Origin: a virus
Virus record (IMG/VR): IMGVR_UViG_3300027708_000022
Location: 62,001-126,000 of that record
Direction: 5' to 3' (one strand)
Length of the DNA stretch: 64,000 nucleotides
Shown: positions 43,669 through 52,859 of the stretch, in pieces
Layout of the letters: every line of letters begins with the position of its first letter
Numbering within the stretch: the first letter of the stretch is position 1
Program-made: the position numbers and the translations under genes
The notes under the pieces: generated by a model
The model's input: only the letters and a program-made list of their open reading frames with translations
What the model was told of the DNA's origin: nothing
Database searches by the model: none

Positions 43669-44472
43669 TCATTTACATTTACTATGTTTTTCTTTGAGTG
43701 CTGCATCAAAATTGACAGGCCATAGTGGCAATTTTGAGTTCTTATTTGCATTGGACGGCACAGGTATTACCATACCGGCATACTTCTCAATCTCCGCAAC
43801 CGTTGTTTGTACAGATGATATATTAGAACCTAATCCATTCTTATGTGGAAATAGAAAAGCGAAAGTCTCTCCTGTTTGAGTATCTATAACAACTTTGAAA
43901 AACGCTTTAGGAACAACAACTTTATTCACACCTATGGATGGGTCTCCGTATGCATATATTGGTCCAGTCGTAATTTGTAATGTGTGATTGCGCTGCCAAG
44001 CCCATACACGAACATCAGTTTCTAATACCTTCCAAATACCACGATTAAGGTTTGGTAATTGTGGAGACATATTGGTCATTAAAAATGATTCTAACTGAAT
44101 ATATTGGTCATATGATAAATCACCATCAGGAACATTATGTCCCTTATCATATCCTGTATCTGCATAGTCATCTGGTGTAGACCTTTTGTCTTTAGGTAAG
44201 GACACATCAGTAGCAAATGAATTAGTGCGTGGCCAACAACCCAACGCATTCTCAGGTTTTAGTGTGTATACTACATAAACAGGAATCTTTGCAATATTAT
44301 CATATACAGTATAGTAACCGTGCCGACAAATGGATGTTGTGTCTTTCTTTTGTATCACTGGTGCACCATAAGGTACAAACTGAGCACATGATTGGACAGG
44401 CAATGGTGCCTGTTGATCCCAACCAAACGCTGAAGGTACCACAAATAGTAATGTTAATAATAGATGTTTCAT
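43669..44472 (-). CDS. Exported DNA/RNA non-specific endonuclease
   Basis: 267 residues from the ATG at 44472. A signal peptide (MKHLLLTLLFVVPSAFG) precedes a NUC1/EndA-type domain: YDKGHNVPDGDLSY holds the catalytic His (DRGH-like), and TNMSPQLPNLNRGIWKVLE the metal-binding Asn. Export to the periplasm is expected, where it could destroy DNA of competing phages or salvage nucleotides. Several Cys suggest disulfides. Stop is followed by the small membrane gene; downstream of nrdB. Confidence 0.88.
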   Translation of the reverse strand: MKHLLLTLLFVVPSAFGWDQQAPLPVQSCAQFVPYGAPVIQKKDTTSICRHGYYTVYDNIAKIPVYVVYTLKPENALGCWPRTNSFATDVSLPKDKRSTPDDYADTGYDKGHNVPDGDLSYDQYIQLESFLMTNMSPQLPNLNRGIWKVLETDVRVWAWQRNHTLQITTGPIYAYGDPSIGVNKVVVPKAFFKVVIDTQTGETFAFLFPHKNGLGSNISSVQTTVAEIEKYAGMVIPVPSNANKNSKLPLWPVNFDAALKEKHSKCK

Positions 44473-44473
44473 T

Positions 44474-45472
44474 TTAATCCTTATTAGCACTACCCCACAC
44501 ATCATTCCATGTACCACTCAATGCACCCTTCGCATAGTCGGTAGCACGATTCTCAAAGAAATTGGTGTGAGTCGGTGCGTTAATCATTACTTCCACCCAC
44601 GGTAATGGGTTGCGTTTGACTTTGAAAATGCCTTTCATGCCTAGGCCAATCAATCGTCTATCTGCTATATATCTAATATATTTCTTTACATCTTCTTTAG
44701 TGAGGTTTTCACCTTCTACAATACCAAAGGCTAGGTCAATAAACCTATCTTCTAGTTCAACCATTTTCTCTGCAATGGCGTATATACTTGATTTCAGTTC
44801 ATCATTCCAAATCTCTGGGTTCTCGTTAATATAGGTCTTAAACAACTTCATCATGTTCTCAGCGTGCATTGTTTCATCAACAATAGACCAAGTAATGATT
44901 TGACCCATGCCCTTCATCTTACCGTGACGAGGAAAGTTTAGTAACATAATAAAGGAACTAAACAACTGCATACCCTCTGTGAATGCTGAGAACACCGCAA
45001 TGTGACGAGCTGTGTTCTCTTTTGTGCCATTCTTGTCTGAAATATCTAGAACATAATCATGTTTGTCTTTCATCTCCTGATACTGTAGAAATTCATTGTA
45101 TGTGGTATCAGGCAAACCAAGTGTTTCAATCAGGTGTGAGTATGCAGCAATATGTAATGCCTCACGAGCCGCAAAGCCCATCAACATCATACGAACCTCT
45201 GGTTGTGGGAAATATGGTAAATAGTTCTTTACATAACCACCTGCTACATCAATATCACCTTGAGTAAAGAATCGGAAGATATGTGTTAGAAATTGTTTCT
45301 CACCTTCTGTTAGTTTCTTTTTCCAATCTTTAACATCTTCAAGCATTGGTACTTCTGAGTGAATCCAATGCGACTGCTCATGTTTTAACCATGCATCATA
45401 TGCCCAAGGATAGTTAAATGGCTTAAAACTATCTCTTGCATCTGTAATTTTACTTTCTATTTTCTTAATCAT
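44474..45472 (-). CDS. nrdB: Ribonucleotide reductase class I beta subunit
   Basis: 332 residues from the ATG at 45472. Diiron ligands appear in AAREALHIAAYSHL (Glu, His, and the radical Tyr four residues on), AFTEGMQLF and SIVDETMHAENMM. The C-terminal tail GTWNDVWGSANKD would dock NrdA. It reduces nucleotides to deoxynucleotides for phage replication. Separated from nrdA by one conserved gene. Confidence 0.95.
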   Translation of the reverse strand: MIKKIESKITDARDSFKPFNYPWAYDAWLKHEQSHWIHSEVPMLEDVKDWKKKLTEGEKQFLTHIFRFFTQGDIDVAGGYVKNYLPYFPQPEVRMMLMGFAAREALHIAAYSHLIETLGLPDTTYNEFLQYQEMKDKHDYVLDISDKNGTKENTARHIAVFSAFTEGMQLFSSFIMLLNFPRHGKMKGMGQIITWSIVDETMHAENMMKLFKTYINENPEIWNDELKSSIYAIAEKMVELEDRFIDLAFGIVEGENLTKEDVKKYIRYIADRRLIGLGMKGIFKVKRNPLPWVEVMINAPTHTNFFENRATDYAKGALSGTWNDVWGSANKD

Positions 45473-46100
45473 CTTTTTTCTCATACATTGTGGTGTTTGT
45501 ATCTCCTAGTGCCCATTTAGCATCAGTCTCTACAGACCATCGCTTCGTTGCTACTCTGAAATCAGGGAGTTTTAATTCTTTGGGATTGCTACTTGGTTCC
45601 AAGATTATCATTCTATTGTTTGGTTGTGCTGCGTATTGACCATTATCACATTTAATAAAGTTATATGACTTATGATCTTCAACATCTTCACTAAAACCAG
45701 TATCAATTATATTAAAATCAGGGTGAGCCGAATCAACTGTAAACATATACTCACCATATCTCCAATCACCGACTTTCGTTTTAAACTTACACTTCATAGA
45801 TTGCAATTGTGCCTTTTTAATTACTGTAATATCATATGACAAACAATCCCACAATTGTAAATAATCTAAAGGCATTTCATTTTCAACTTTTTTCCAACAA
45901 AATGCATGAAGTGGTAACTTATCATACAATGCACCATATTCATTAAGATAGGCTTCAATACGGAAGGCCTGACCTCTTAATGATTTGATTGATACCCACC
46001 AACAAGGAACTAATTCACCAAATCCTTTTTGAAAATCATAAAGAAACTCTTTACGAACAAAACATTTTACTGGTGGTAGATTTGCAATAATATGTGCCAT
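45465..46100 (-). CDS. Conserved protein between nrdA and nrdB
   Basis: 211 residues from the ATG at 46100 (AAGG upstream). PPVKCFVRKEFLYDFQKGFG, CWWVSIKSLRGQAFRIEAYL and PLHAFCWKKVENEMPLDYLQ are conserved in T4-like cyanophages at the same place. Function unknown; constant linkage to nrd genes suggests a metabolic or regulatory link. Confidence 0.82.
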   Translation of the reverse strand: MAHIIANLPPVKCFVRKEFLYDFQKGFGELVPCWWVSIKSLRGQAFRIEAYLNEYGALYDKLPLHAFCWKKVENEMPLDYLQLWDCLSYDITVIKKAQLQSMKCKFKTKVGDWRYGEYMFTVDSAHPDFNIIDTGFSEDVEDHKSYNFIKCDNGQYAAQPNNRMIILEPSSNPKELKLPDFRVATKRWSVETDAKWALGDTNTTMYEKKDD

Positions 46101-46104
46101 GTTG

Positions 46105-47895
46105 CTAGCCTTCGCAAGCAATGCAAATTTCACCGGCAGCAATTGCTGACATATCCAATTCTTTAATAATTTCTCTTTCTATTCTTTTTGATACCTTATC
46201 AGCTTTAGCTAATTTCTCTGAGCGAGCATAGTAAAGCGTTTTTACTTTTCTTTTCCAGGCCATAAAATGAACAGCATGGAGATACTTCACATTAACATCT
46301 GGCCTAAAGAATAGATTTAACGATTGAGCTTGGTCAATATGTTGTTGGCGATCAGCAGCGTGTTCAATTACCCAAAATTGGTCAATTTCCATTGCTGTCT
46401 TGAATACAAACTTTTCATTTTCATCAAGCATCGTTAGGTGTTGTACTGAACCATCATTAGCAATGATACTAGACCATGTATCGGCCATCTGGTCATCAGT
46501 TAAATTTTTACTGCGAAGCAATGCATCAAGAAATTTATTCTTATTCAGGTGAGAACCTGACAAAGTATCTTGACGGTAAGCATTAGCCCGATAAGGTTCA
46601 ATACTAGGGCTAGTATTACCCATGATAATGGAACTGGATGCATTTGGTGCTATCGCCATAACATGACTAAAACGAAAACCAGTGCCCACAGCGTCAGGAG
46701 CTTCACCCCGTTCTTGGCCAAGTTGAATATTAGCATCATTTAATCCTTTTCTAATATGACTAAACATTTGATTGTTTGCGATTTTAGCCATCACACCTTC
46801 AAATGCCAAGTTTTTCTTCTGTAGGTAGGCATGGAAACCTAATGCACCAACACCAATCGACCTCTCACGCATTGCAGAGAATTTAGCACGAGCAATACCA
46901 TCATGTGCATGGTCAATGAAATACTGTAATACATTATCTAGCATCTCAGCTATGTCTTTTAGAAACAATGGATTATCTTTCCATTCATCATAGTATTCTA
47001 GGTTGACTGATGATAAACAACACACCGCGGTGCGGTCTTTGTCAGTAGGTAGAATAATCTCGGAACAGAGGTTTGATTGCTTAATTGATAGACCAAGTTT
47101 CTTTTGAAACTCAGGCATGGCACGGTTGCTTGTGTCGATGTAATGAATATATGGTTCACCTGTTAACATACGAGTTTCAAGTATGCGTTGCCATAATTCA
47201 CGAGCAGGAATGGTATCACGCACTTCACCAGAAGCGGGGTCTTTTAGTTCCCATGTATCGTCCACATTGGCATCCAACATAGAGGCCTCAACCAATTGCA
47301 TGAAGTCATCGGTGATATTAACACCGTGATGCAGGTTAAGTGTACGCATATTCTGGTCACCCGTTGGTTTACGCATCTCTAAAAACATTAGAATGTCTGG
47401 ATGATTGATATCAAGGTATGCAGCATAACTACCACGGCGTGTGCGGCCTTGACGATATGCCAATGACGATGCATCATAGGTTCTAAGGTGAGGCATAACA
47501 CCGGTTGATTTATCACCTGCACTACGAATGCCTACACCAATACCAATGCCACCACCCAACATTGATAACCAGTTTACTTCCGAGAGACAATCGACCAAAC
47601 CTTCTGCGCTATCATGAAGATAAGGTAAGAAGCATGATATAGGAAGGCCACGAGCACTACGCCCAAAAGAAAGAATGGGAGTAGAATAACTGAGCCAATG
47701 GTTACTGCTGTAGTCATATAATCTCTGCGAATGTTCCAAGTTTGACCCGAACGCTTTCGATACATATGCAAACCTCTCCTGTGGTGATTTTTCTTCTTCT
47801 TTCATGTACGATTCTTTCAATCGTAAAATACCTAATTCATCAAACAAACCATCACGAGAATAGTCTACCATAATACCGTTAACGATATCTTGCAT
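46105..47895 (-). CDS. nrdA: Ribonucleotide reductase class I alpha subunit (no ATP cone)
   Basis: 596 residues, shorter than E. coli NrdA (761) because the N-terminal allosteric ATP cone is missing. Active-site parts: GLPISCFLPYL (Cys), QSNLCSEIILP (radical Cys and Glu), TAVCCLSSVNL (second redox Cys) and the C-terminal CIACEG Cys pair. Lack of the cone would remove dATP feedback inhibition, as expected for a phage that needs high dNTP flux. Ribosome site GGAG. Confidence 0.95.
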   Translation of the reverse strand: MQDIVNGIMVDYSRDGLFDELGILRLKESYMKEEEKSPQERFAYVSKAFGSNLEHSQRLYDYSSNHWLSYSTPILSFGRSARGLPISCFLPYLHDSAEGLVDCLSEVNWLSMLGGGIGIGVGIRSAGDKSTGVMPHLRTYDASSLAYRQGRTRRGSYAAYLDINHPDILMFLEMRKPTGDQNMRTLNLHHGVNITDDFMQLVEASMLDANVDDTWELKDPASGEVRDTIPARELWQRILETRMLTGEPYIHYIDTSNRAMPEFQKKLGLSIKQSNLCSEIILPTDKDRTAVCCLSSVNLEYYDEWKDNPLFLKDIAEMLDNVLQYFIDHAHDGIARAKFSAMRERSIGVGALGFHAYLQKKNLAFEGVMAKIANNQMFSHIRKGLNDANIQLGQERGEAPDAVGTGFRFSHVMAIAPNASSSIIMGNTSPSIEPYRANAYRQDTLSGSHLNKNKFLDALLRSKNLTDDQMADTWSSIIANDGSVQHLTMLDENEKFVFKTAMEIDQFWVIEHAADRQQHIDQAQSLNLFFRPDVNVKYLHAVHFMAWKRKVKTLYYARSEKLAKADKVSKRIEREIIKELDMSAIAAGEICIACEG

Positions 47896-47912
47896 TAAAA
47901 ACTCCGTTATTA

Positions 47913-48593
47913 TTATTTTGTTACAAACTCTGACGCCATCGGGAATACTTTGGCAATTACTTCAGCACAGGCTCTTGCGACCTGCATATGTTCTTTTTGC
48001 GTACCGTTACCTGAACGCACTTGAATAAAGTGTAGCCAACTTCTGAGAGTGCCATTAACATATAAACGACTTACTGTTAGACCTTCTGGTAATACAACAC
48101 GAGCTTGTTCTTTTGCAATACCATGTGTTACTGCCCACTCATAAGCTTTCTTTGAAGAATTGATTACGTCTTGTTGTAACCATTTCCATTGTTCTTTAAG
48201 ATTTTCACCAAATAAAGTATCTTCAATCTCTACACTATTCTGACGATTCTTTGTGTCTTGCAACCTTGCTTCTCTCAATACGAAATCCAAATCTTTGGTT
48301 GGGTCAGCATATCGTTGACTAAATTCCTGGAAGGAAAAACTTCGGTGTCTTAGTATTTGTCTAGCAATATCCCTGGTGGTGGTAACCTCTAGACACACAC
48401 TCACAGTTTCCAATGGACTCCAATGAGCATTCTTTACCAAATAATTGATAAGTTTTTCTGAGGTTTCTGTATTGAGTTGGTTACTAGGGTTTGATACACG
48501 AGCGCAGAATGCAACCAAGTCTTGCATATTTTCTAAGCCTTCATTACGCATTTCTTCTGTTGGCTGACTATAGCTTATAATTTTCACGTTCAT
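47913..48593 (-). CDS. thyX: Flavin-dependent thymidylate synthase
   Basis: 226 residues from the ATG at 48593, overlapping the primase stop (ATGA). The ThyX signature RHRSFSFQEFSQRY is present (RHRxxSxxExSxRY). Makes dTMP with FADH2. C-terminal LPEGLTVSRLYVNGTLRSWL carries substrate residues. Part of a nucleotide-synthesis block with nrdA/nrdB. Confidence 0.95.
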   Translation of the reverse strand: MNVKIISYSQPTEEMRNEGLENMQDLVAFCARVSNPSNQLNTETSEKLINYLVKNAHWSPLETVSVCLEVTTTRDIARQILRHRSFSFQEFSQRYADPTKDLDFVLREARLQDTKNRQNSVEIEDTLFGENLKEQWKWLQQDVINSSKKAYEWAVTHGIAKEQARVVLPEGLTVSRLYVNGTLRSWLHFIQVRSGNGTQKEHMQVARACAEVIAKVFPMASEFVTK

Positions 48594-49618
48594 ACTTTTT
48601 TCCATTGATTAAATTTTATTTGAGCTTGCAACCCTCTGAAGGTGTTACTACTTATAATACTTTCTATTTCATCCGGTGAAATACCAGACATTATCACCTC
48701 ATTTATATCTTTACCTTGCAACGTATCAGGCCAAATCACAATGTTATGTCCTAATGTAATTGCAGATTGCATCATTCTCACAATATCCTTGTTTCGGTTT
48801 TCATTGTCATAAATTAAAACCTTATTAACGGCAGAAATTTTATCTGCTACTTGTATAAGGTTTGCATCAGCAGCTGCAAGACAGTTATTTATGAATAAAC
48901 TATCTATAGGACCCTCTACAATCTTTACCGTATCATGTATATTTAATCTATCCATACCGAATATAAGTTTATTATCACTAGTATCTGTCCGCACAGTAAC
49001 ATATCTCAGAGTCTTGTCCGAAGTCTCCAATGCACGGCCAGACACAGCTACAAGACTGTTGTACTCATCATAGAACGGTATAACTAGTCGTGCATCATCA
49101 AACAATACTTTGCCGTGATCTGGTACCAAGGCATCAATAAACTTCTTATAGTGTTGGGTGAACAATAATTTGCCATGTACACTATTGGGTATCTTTCTCT
49201 TAGTTAGGTATGTTAGGCAGAAATGACCAGTAGGCAACTTGTCACACCATTCGGCGTGTTCAAATGTTTTTTCTTTATCAACCTTATCAAATCTAGGTGA
49301 TGGTACATTAAAGGTTGGTTGTTTGGCATTAGTATGACCACTATTGCCAGACCTATATCGTTCAAGGATATATTCCTTGTATAGTGTACTATCAACGTGC
49401 TCAAGTAACTTACCTAGACTAGTGCCTAGGCCACAGTTTTTACATGAGTAGAAGAGGTTATTGCCTTTTTTGTAGACGTAACCGCGAGCCTTGGTAAGGT
49501 TCTTGGTTGAGTCGCCACAAACAGGACAGGAAAAGTTCCAAAGGTAATCATTTTTACGTTTGAAATTACGGAGACGGTGGGACAAGAGTCCCACAAATTT
49601 TGTTTCAATATGTATCAT
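48590..49618 (-). CDS. 61: DNA primase, T4 gp61-like, predicted leaderless mRNA
   Basis: 342 residues. NFSCPVCGDSTKNLTKARGY and FYSCKNCGLGTSLGKLLE form the zinc finger; IVEGPIDSLFINN and VLIYDNENRN form the Toprim site. It makes RNA primers for the lagging strand with the gp41 helicase. A promoter TTGCAT-17-TATACT ends seven bases before the ATG and no ribosome site is seen, so the message is probably leaderless. Confidence 0.92.
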   Translation of the reverse strand: MIHIETKFVGLLSHRLRNFKRKNDYLWNFSCPVCGDSTKNLTKARGYVYKKGNNLFYSCKNCGLGTSLGKLLEHVDSTLYKEYILERYRSGNSGHTNAKQPTFNVPSPRFDKVDKEKTFEHAEWCDKLPTGHFCLTYLTKRKIPNSVHGKLLFTQHYKKFIDALVPDHGKVLFDDARLVIPFYDEYNSLVAVSGRALETSDKTLRYVTVRTDTSDNKLIFGMDRLNIHDTVKIVEGPIDSLFINNCLAAADANLIQVADKISAVNKVLIYDNENRNKDIVRMMQSAITLGHNIVIWPDTLQGKDINEVIMSGISPDEIESIISSNTFRGLQAQIKFNQWKKV

Positions 49619-49624
49619 AATATA

Positions 49625-49653
49625 AGTATAACATAAAAACTAAGGCAATGCAA
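49625..49653 (-). promoter_or_regulatory. Sigma70-like promoter of the primase-thyX-nrd block
   Basis: TTGCAT-17 bp-TATACT (minus), start codon at predicted +1. Confidence 0.75.
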
Positions 49654-49655
49654 AC

Positions 49656-50153
49656 TTATTTTAACAATTTCTCTACAATATCTAGATGCCCAAACAACCA
49701 TCCACCAATACCGATGGCACCAACAATCATCCATTTCCACTTTTCTATTTCAGCAACCCTGTCACCAATTTTGCCTTTGTCCACATCTTTCTCGACAACC
49801 TTGTTTTGATTTTCATCTTGAGGTTTATGGTTAATCAAATCAGATCGTAATGCATCAATCCTTTCGGTAATGCGATGCTCAACTTGGTCTATCCTATCAT
49901 GAATTTCACGGTTGATTGTTGTAATTCTAGAATGAAGCTCTTTATAATCTTGCTTCAAATCATATTCTGCTCTCTCATGTTGCTCATGTTTATTATCATG
50001 CAAAGCGATCATCCTTATAAGGTTCATATTCATTTCTTGAATCTTTTCGATAGATTCGGATAGCTTGTCACATAACAAGCTGGTGTGCTGAATGTCTTTG
50101 TTCAACAAACCGACTTGTAATTTGACTTCATTGAATTCTTGTTCGATAGCCAT
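49656..50153 (-). CDS. Coiled-coil membrane protein
   Basis: 165 residues: long coiled coil (heptads with His and Arg, IDQVEHRITERIDALRSDLI) then a C-terminal span (WMIVGAIGIGGWLFGHLDI). Late promoter upstream. Possibly a lysis or virion accessory protein; similar proteins occur in T4-like cyanophages. Confidence 0.72.
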   Translation of the reverse strand: MAIEQEFNEVKLQVGLLNKDIQHTSLLCDKLSESIEKIQEMNMNLIRMIALHDNKHEQHERAEYDLKQDYKELHSRITTINREIHDRIDQVEHRITERIDALRSDLINHKPQDENQNKVVEKDVDKGKIGDRVAEIEKWKWMIVGAIGIGGWLFGHLDIVEKLLK

Positions 50154-50225
50154 TGTTTGATTCCATGTTTCTATATACCTTTATGATTGTTATTGCCCTA
50201 TAAAGGCCTTTGGTATAAGTATTCT

Positions 50226-50233
50226 TATTTATA
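50226..50233 (-). promoter_or_regulatory. Late promoter TATAAATA
   Basis: Minus strand TATAAATA 73 bases before the coiled-coil gene. The rest of the 186-bp gap (50154-50339) shows nothing else. Confidence 0.75.
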
Positions 50234-50339
50234 TTGATCTTACCATGGTAATCTATAGACTATCAAAAGCATACACCACCAATTATAACATCGTCAAGAG
50301 GGTTAAAGTGGTAATGTTATCAATTTATTTTAAGAATAC

Positions 50340-50594
50340 CTACAATGGTGGTTGGTGTGCAGGTGGTTGTGTGAAATTAGAAGTTATTTGAGTATTGTTG
50401 TTTTCACTAGAACTTATATCATCCATCGTTGCAAAACCCATATACGAACCAACCACAGCAGATACAAAGAGATAAAACGGCATTGCAATTGTACCAAGTG
50501 TGGGTGATTCAGATACTAAAATAAGTAACGGAAACACCAATCCAGCAAGCATTGATAGCCATGCCATTCTGCGCCTGTTTTTCCAACGATCCAT
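50340..50594 (-). CDS. Holin-like membrane protein
   Basis: 84 residues with two spans (MAWLSMLAGLVFPLLILV and IAMPFYLFVSAVVGSYMGFA), short charged N-terminus (DRWKNRRR) and a polar tail. Located right after the endolysin, so holin is the natural reading. Confidence 0.75.
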   Translation of the reverse strand: MDRWKNRRRMAWLSMLAGLVFPLLILVSESPTLGTIAMPFYLFVSAVVGSYMGFATMDDISSSENNNTQITSNFTQPPAHQPPL

Positions 50595-51220
50595 TACACA
50601 CCTAATATTCGTAATGCGTTTTCATAATATTTCTTTCTTTCTTCAAGACCATTATAACCACCATTGATGGCTCTTGTCAATCCTACTATATCACCGATAT
50701 CAGCAAATCTATTTAGATTATTAATTTTCCAGAACCAGCAGGCAGATTGTACAGCTAAATTTGGTTGTGAAACCAACTCAGGTTTAAGTAACGCTTCGTT
50801 ATCTTCAGACATGGAAAAGGATGCATAGTTATCTTTACCTGTTAACTGAATTAAACCACGACCACGATATTTGTAGCCATCACCAGAAGCTTCATCACCG
50901 TTACCTAAATCAGCACGGTTACCATATGCTCTGTTTGCAATAGCCTCTTGTTTGTTAGGCATTGCAACATAACGTGCAGCCACATCAGGAGGAAATCGAG
51001 TTGGCCATAGTCTTGTCAATGTTTCAGCACGATAATTCAAATTCTCTTCTAGTACCGTAAACTGACCAGACTCATGTGAACATTGTGCAATAAAGGCAGC
51101 AATGCGTAATGGTGTGGTTATATCGTAATTTGGCAATACCGACAACAGAGCTTCATGCCATTGAGCAACATAGTGGTTATTTGGAATCATTTGTTGCAAT
51201 TGTTCCCGTGATAAATCCAT
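50594..51220 (-). CDS. Endolysin, glycoside hydrolase family 19
   Basis: 208 residues from the ATG at 51220. FIAQCSHESGQFTVLEENLN contains the catalytic HES, and YKYRGRGLIQLTGKDNY the GH19 substrate loop; YGNRADLGNGDEASGDG holds the second acidic residue region. No signal peptide, so it needs the holin. Cleaves peptidoglycan at lysis. Confidence 0.94.
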   Translation of the reverse strand: MDLSREQLQQMIPNNHYVAQWHEALLSVLPNYDITTPLRIAAFIAQCSHESGQFTVLEENLNYRAETLTRLWPTRFPPDVAARYVAMPNKQEAIANRAYGNRADLGNGDEASGDGYKYRGRGLIQLTGKDNYASFSMSEDNEALLKPELVSQPNLAVQSACWFWKINNLNRFADIGDIVGLTRAINGGYNGLEERKKYYENALRILGV

Positions 51221-51221
51221 G

Positions 51222-51488
51222 TTATTTAACCAGTTCAAATATTTGTTTTTGTTTATTATACCAATTAATCCATGACTCTGATTTTATCAAACACTCTTGA
51301 TATAAACCATAATTTACAGAAACAACCCTAACAACATCGCTGAATTTTTTTGTGTTAGGATCAATTTCCATTAGATCTGGACATTTTACTTTTAAGTAAC
51401 TAGGTACTTCAGGGAATTTACGCTCGACGGGTGTTGCTACACACCCAGTTAAAACCATAATAGATAAGACCATAAGTATTTTTTTCAT
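51222..51488 (-). CDS. Outer-membrane spanin lipoprotein (o-spanin)
   Basis: 88 residues. Signal MKKILMVLSIMVLTGC with lipobox LTGC, followed by a soluble part PSYLKVKCPDLMEIDPNTKK typical of phage Rz1-type lipoproteins. It starts within the end of the i-spanin gene (ATGA overlap). Confidence 0.82.
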   Translation of the reverse strand: MKKILMVLSIMVLTGCVATPVERKFPEVPSYLKVKCPDLMEIDPNTKKFSDVVRVVSVNYGLYQECLIKSESWINWYNKQKQIFELVK

Positions 51489-51928
51489 TTCTTGTTTCTC
51501 GCAGCATCATTTAAAATTGAAATAGCTTCAGGTGGTACAACACAAACAGAATCAAGTTTTACAATCTCTTTAAGTATTCTATCTTGTATTGCAATTTGCA
51601 CATCTTTTATTTTTTGATTATTATCGTCTAACAATTTTTGTAATTCTTTATTAGCATTGTCAGATTGTAGTTGACTAACTTTAACTTTTTCTTCTAAGAC
51701 CAAAACTCTTTCTTTCCAAACCTTCTCATTATATAATGTGCCCTCAAAAAACACACCCACAACAAAAAATATCGCACAACCTATACGCAATGGTAAATTA
51801 TATTGTGTGATAAATGGAATATTTTTGATGAAATAAGTGGCAACACATCCAGCCATGCCAATTAAAACCATTAAGTGGATTAAAGATGCCCATATAGAAT
51901 GAAATAAATCTGTTATGAAAAACATCAT
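51485..51928 (-). CDS. Inner-membrane spanin-like protein (i-spanin)
   Basis: 147 residues. Membrane spans near the N-terminus (SLIHLMVLIGMAGCVATYFI and GCAIFFVVGVFFEG), then a periplasmic coiled coil (KVWKERVLVLEEKVKVSQLQ). Size is larger than Rz but the arrangement with the o-spanin fits. Ribosome site AGGAGG. Confidence 0.78.
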   Translation of the reverse strand: MMFFITDLFHSIWASLIHLMVLIGMAGCVATYFIKNIPFITQYNLPLRIGCAIFFVVGVFFEGTLYNEKVWKERVLVLEEKVKVSQLQSDNANKELQKLLDDNNQKIKDVQIAIQDRILKEIVKLDSVCVVPPEAISILNDAARNKK

Positions 51929-52104
51929 GCAACCTCCTGTGGGATTTTCCTACGAAAAAATGATTTAAAAGGTATAGGTTTCTTGCGCTTACCAACACCA
52001 GGTTCGCCTTTCGGGCCAACACCGAGGCCTGCAATTTCACCATCACCAGTATTGTTTACAGGTATACCACCTACCATTACAACACCATCTTCTTTTAATT
52101 TCAT
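51925..52104 (-). CDS. Small basic protein, 59 residues
   Basis: ATG at 52104; its stop overlaps the i-spanin start (ATGATG). Gly- and Lys-rich (IAGLGVGPKGEPGVGKRKKP). Close to similar small proteins upstream of lysis genes in T4-like phages. Function unknown. Confidence 0.62.
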   Translation of the reverse strand: MKLKEDGVVMVGGIPVNNTGDGEIAGLGVGPKGEPGVGKRKKPIPFKSFFRRKIPQEVA

Positions 52105-52493
52105 TTGATAGTCCTTAATGCATTTGCAATACTTGTATCAACCGGTATTTCCGATGATAGTATATCTTTACCTTTAATACTCCTCACGGTATCTGGCATA
52201 CAACTTAGGAATACCAAATAGGTTTTTAATGATGAATAATCTTCTTTTGCCATCTTATAGAACAATAACCTAGTAGCAGGTTCTGGACCAAATACATTAC
52301 AGAGTACAACAAGGTGATTCAATATCAGACGCTCTCTTATTTCACCAGTCTTACGGTGTCTAAAGAATAATCGTTTAAGATAATTGAATCGTTTCATGTC
52401 CTCTTTAAATTCACTCATTATACAATTAGGTTTGTCGTAAACTTTCATTGCGTAAATCAAGATATTTTCACTACTCAAGTCATCAAAGGACAT
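52101..52493 (-). CDS. Conserved phage protein
   Basis: 130 residues. RLFFRHRKTGEIRERLILNH followed by CNVFGPEPATRLLFYKMAKE is conserved in T4-like cyanophages. All-helical. Function unknown, late region. Confidence 0.78.
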   Translation of the reverse strand: MSFDDLSSENILIYAMKVYDKPNCIMSEFKEDMKRFNYLKRLFFRHRKTGEIRERLILNHLVVLCNVFGPEPATRLLFYKMAKEDYSSLKTYLVFLSCMPDTVRSIKGKDILSSEIPVDTSIANALRTIK

Positions 52494-52858
52494 TAATCTT
52501 CTTCTTCTAAACCCTCATCCTTAGATAGCATTTCTTCTACACCAGCTTCATCTGTCAATTTAGCATAGAAATCATAATTACCATCATCGGTGAGATAATA
52601 TAAAACATACAATAAAGAACCATCATGCAAATCAAAAACCGACTCATCTCCTTCTTCTTCGATATCATAAAGCACTGGCAAGTCAAAACCATACCTATGC
52701 AACACTTTACGCATCTTATAGAAACCAATTTCAGGAGACAATATGATATCATCAAGTTCCATTTCCAAATCGTGATTGACAGCGCCAGCAACAACCAAAT
52801 CTAAATCTGGTACTGTTACTGGCATAGCCAATTCTTTAAGAAACTCGGTGAATTTCAT
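52493..52858 (-). CDS. Conserved phage protein
   Basis: 121 residues from the ATG at 52858, one base after the structural gene's stop. Acidic alpha/beta; MRKVLHRYGFDLPVLYDIEE. Late region, unknown role. Confidence 0.68.
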   Translation of the reverse strand: MKFTEFLKELAMPVTVPDLDLVVAGAVNHDLEMELDDIILSPEIGFYKMRKVLHRYGFDLPVLYDIEEEGDESVFDLHDGSLLYVLYYLTDDGNYDFYAKLTDEAGVEEMLSKDEGLEEED

Positions 52859-52859
52859 A

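Noticed and set aside
47574-47771. 65-codon hydrophobic frame overlapping the start of nrdA on the same strand
   Set aside because: It looks like a membrane protein but lies wholly within conserved nrdA sequence in another frame and lacks a ribosome site.
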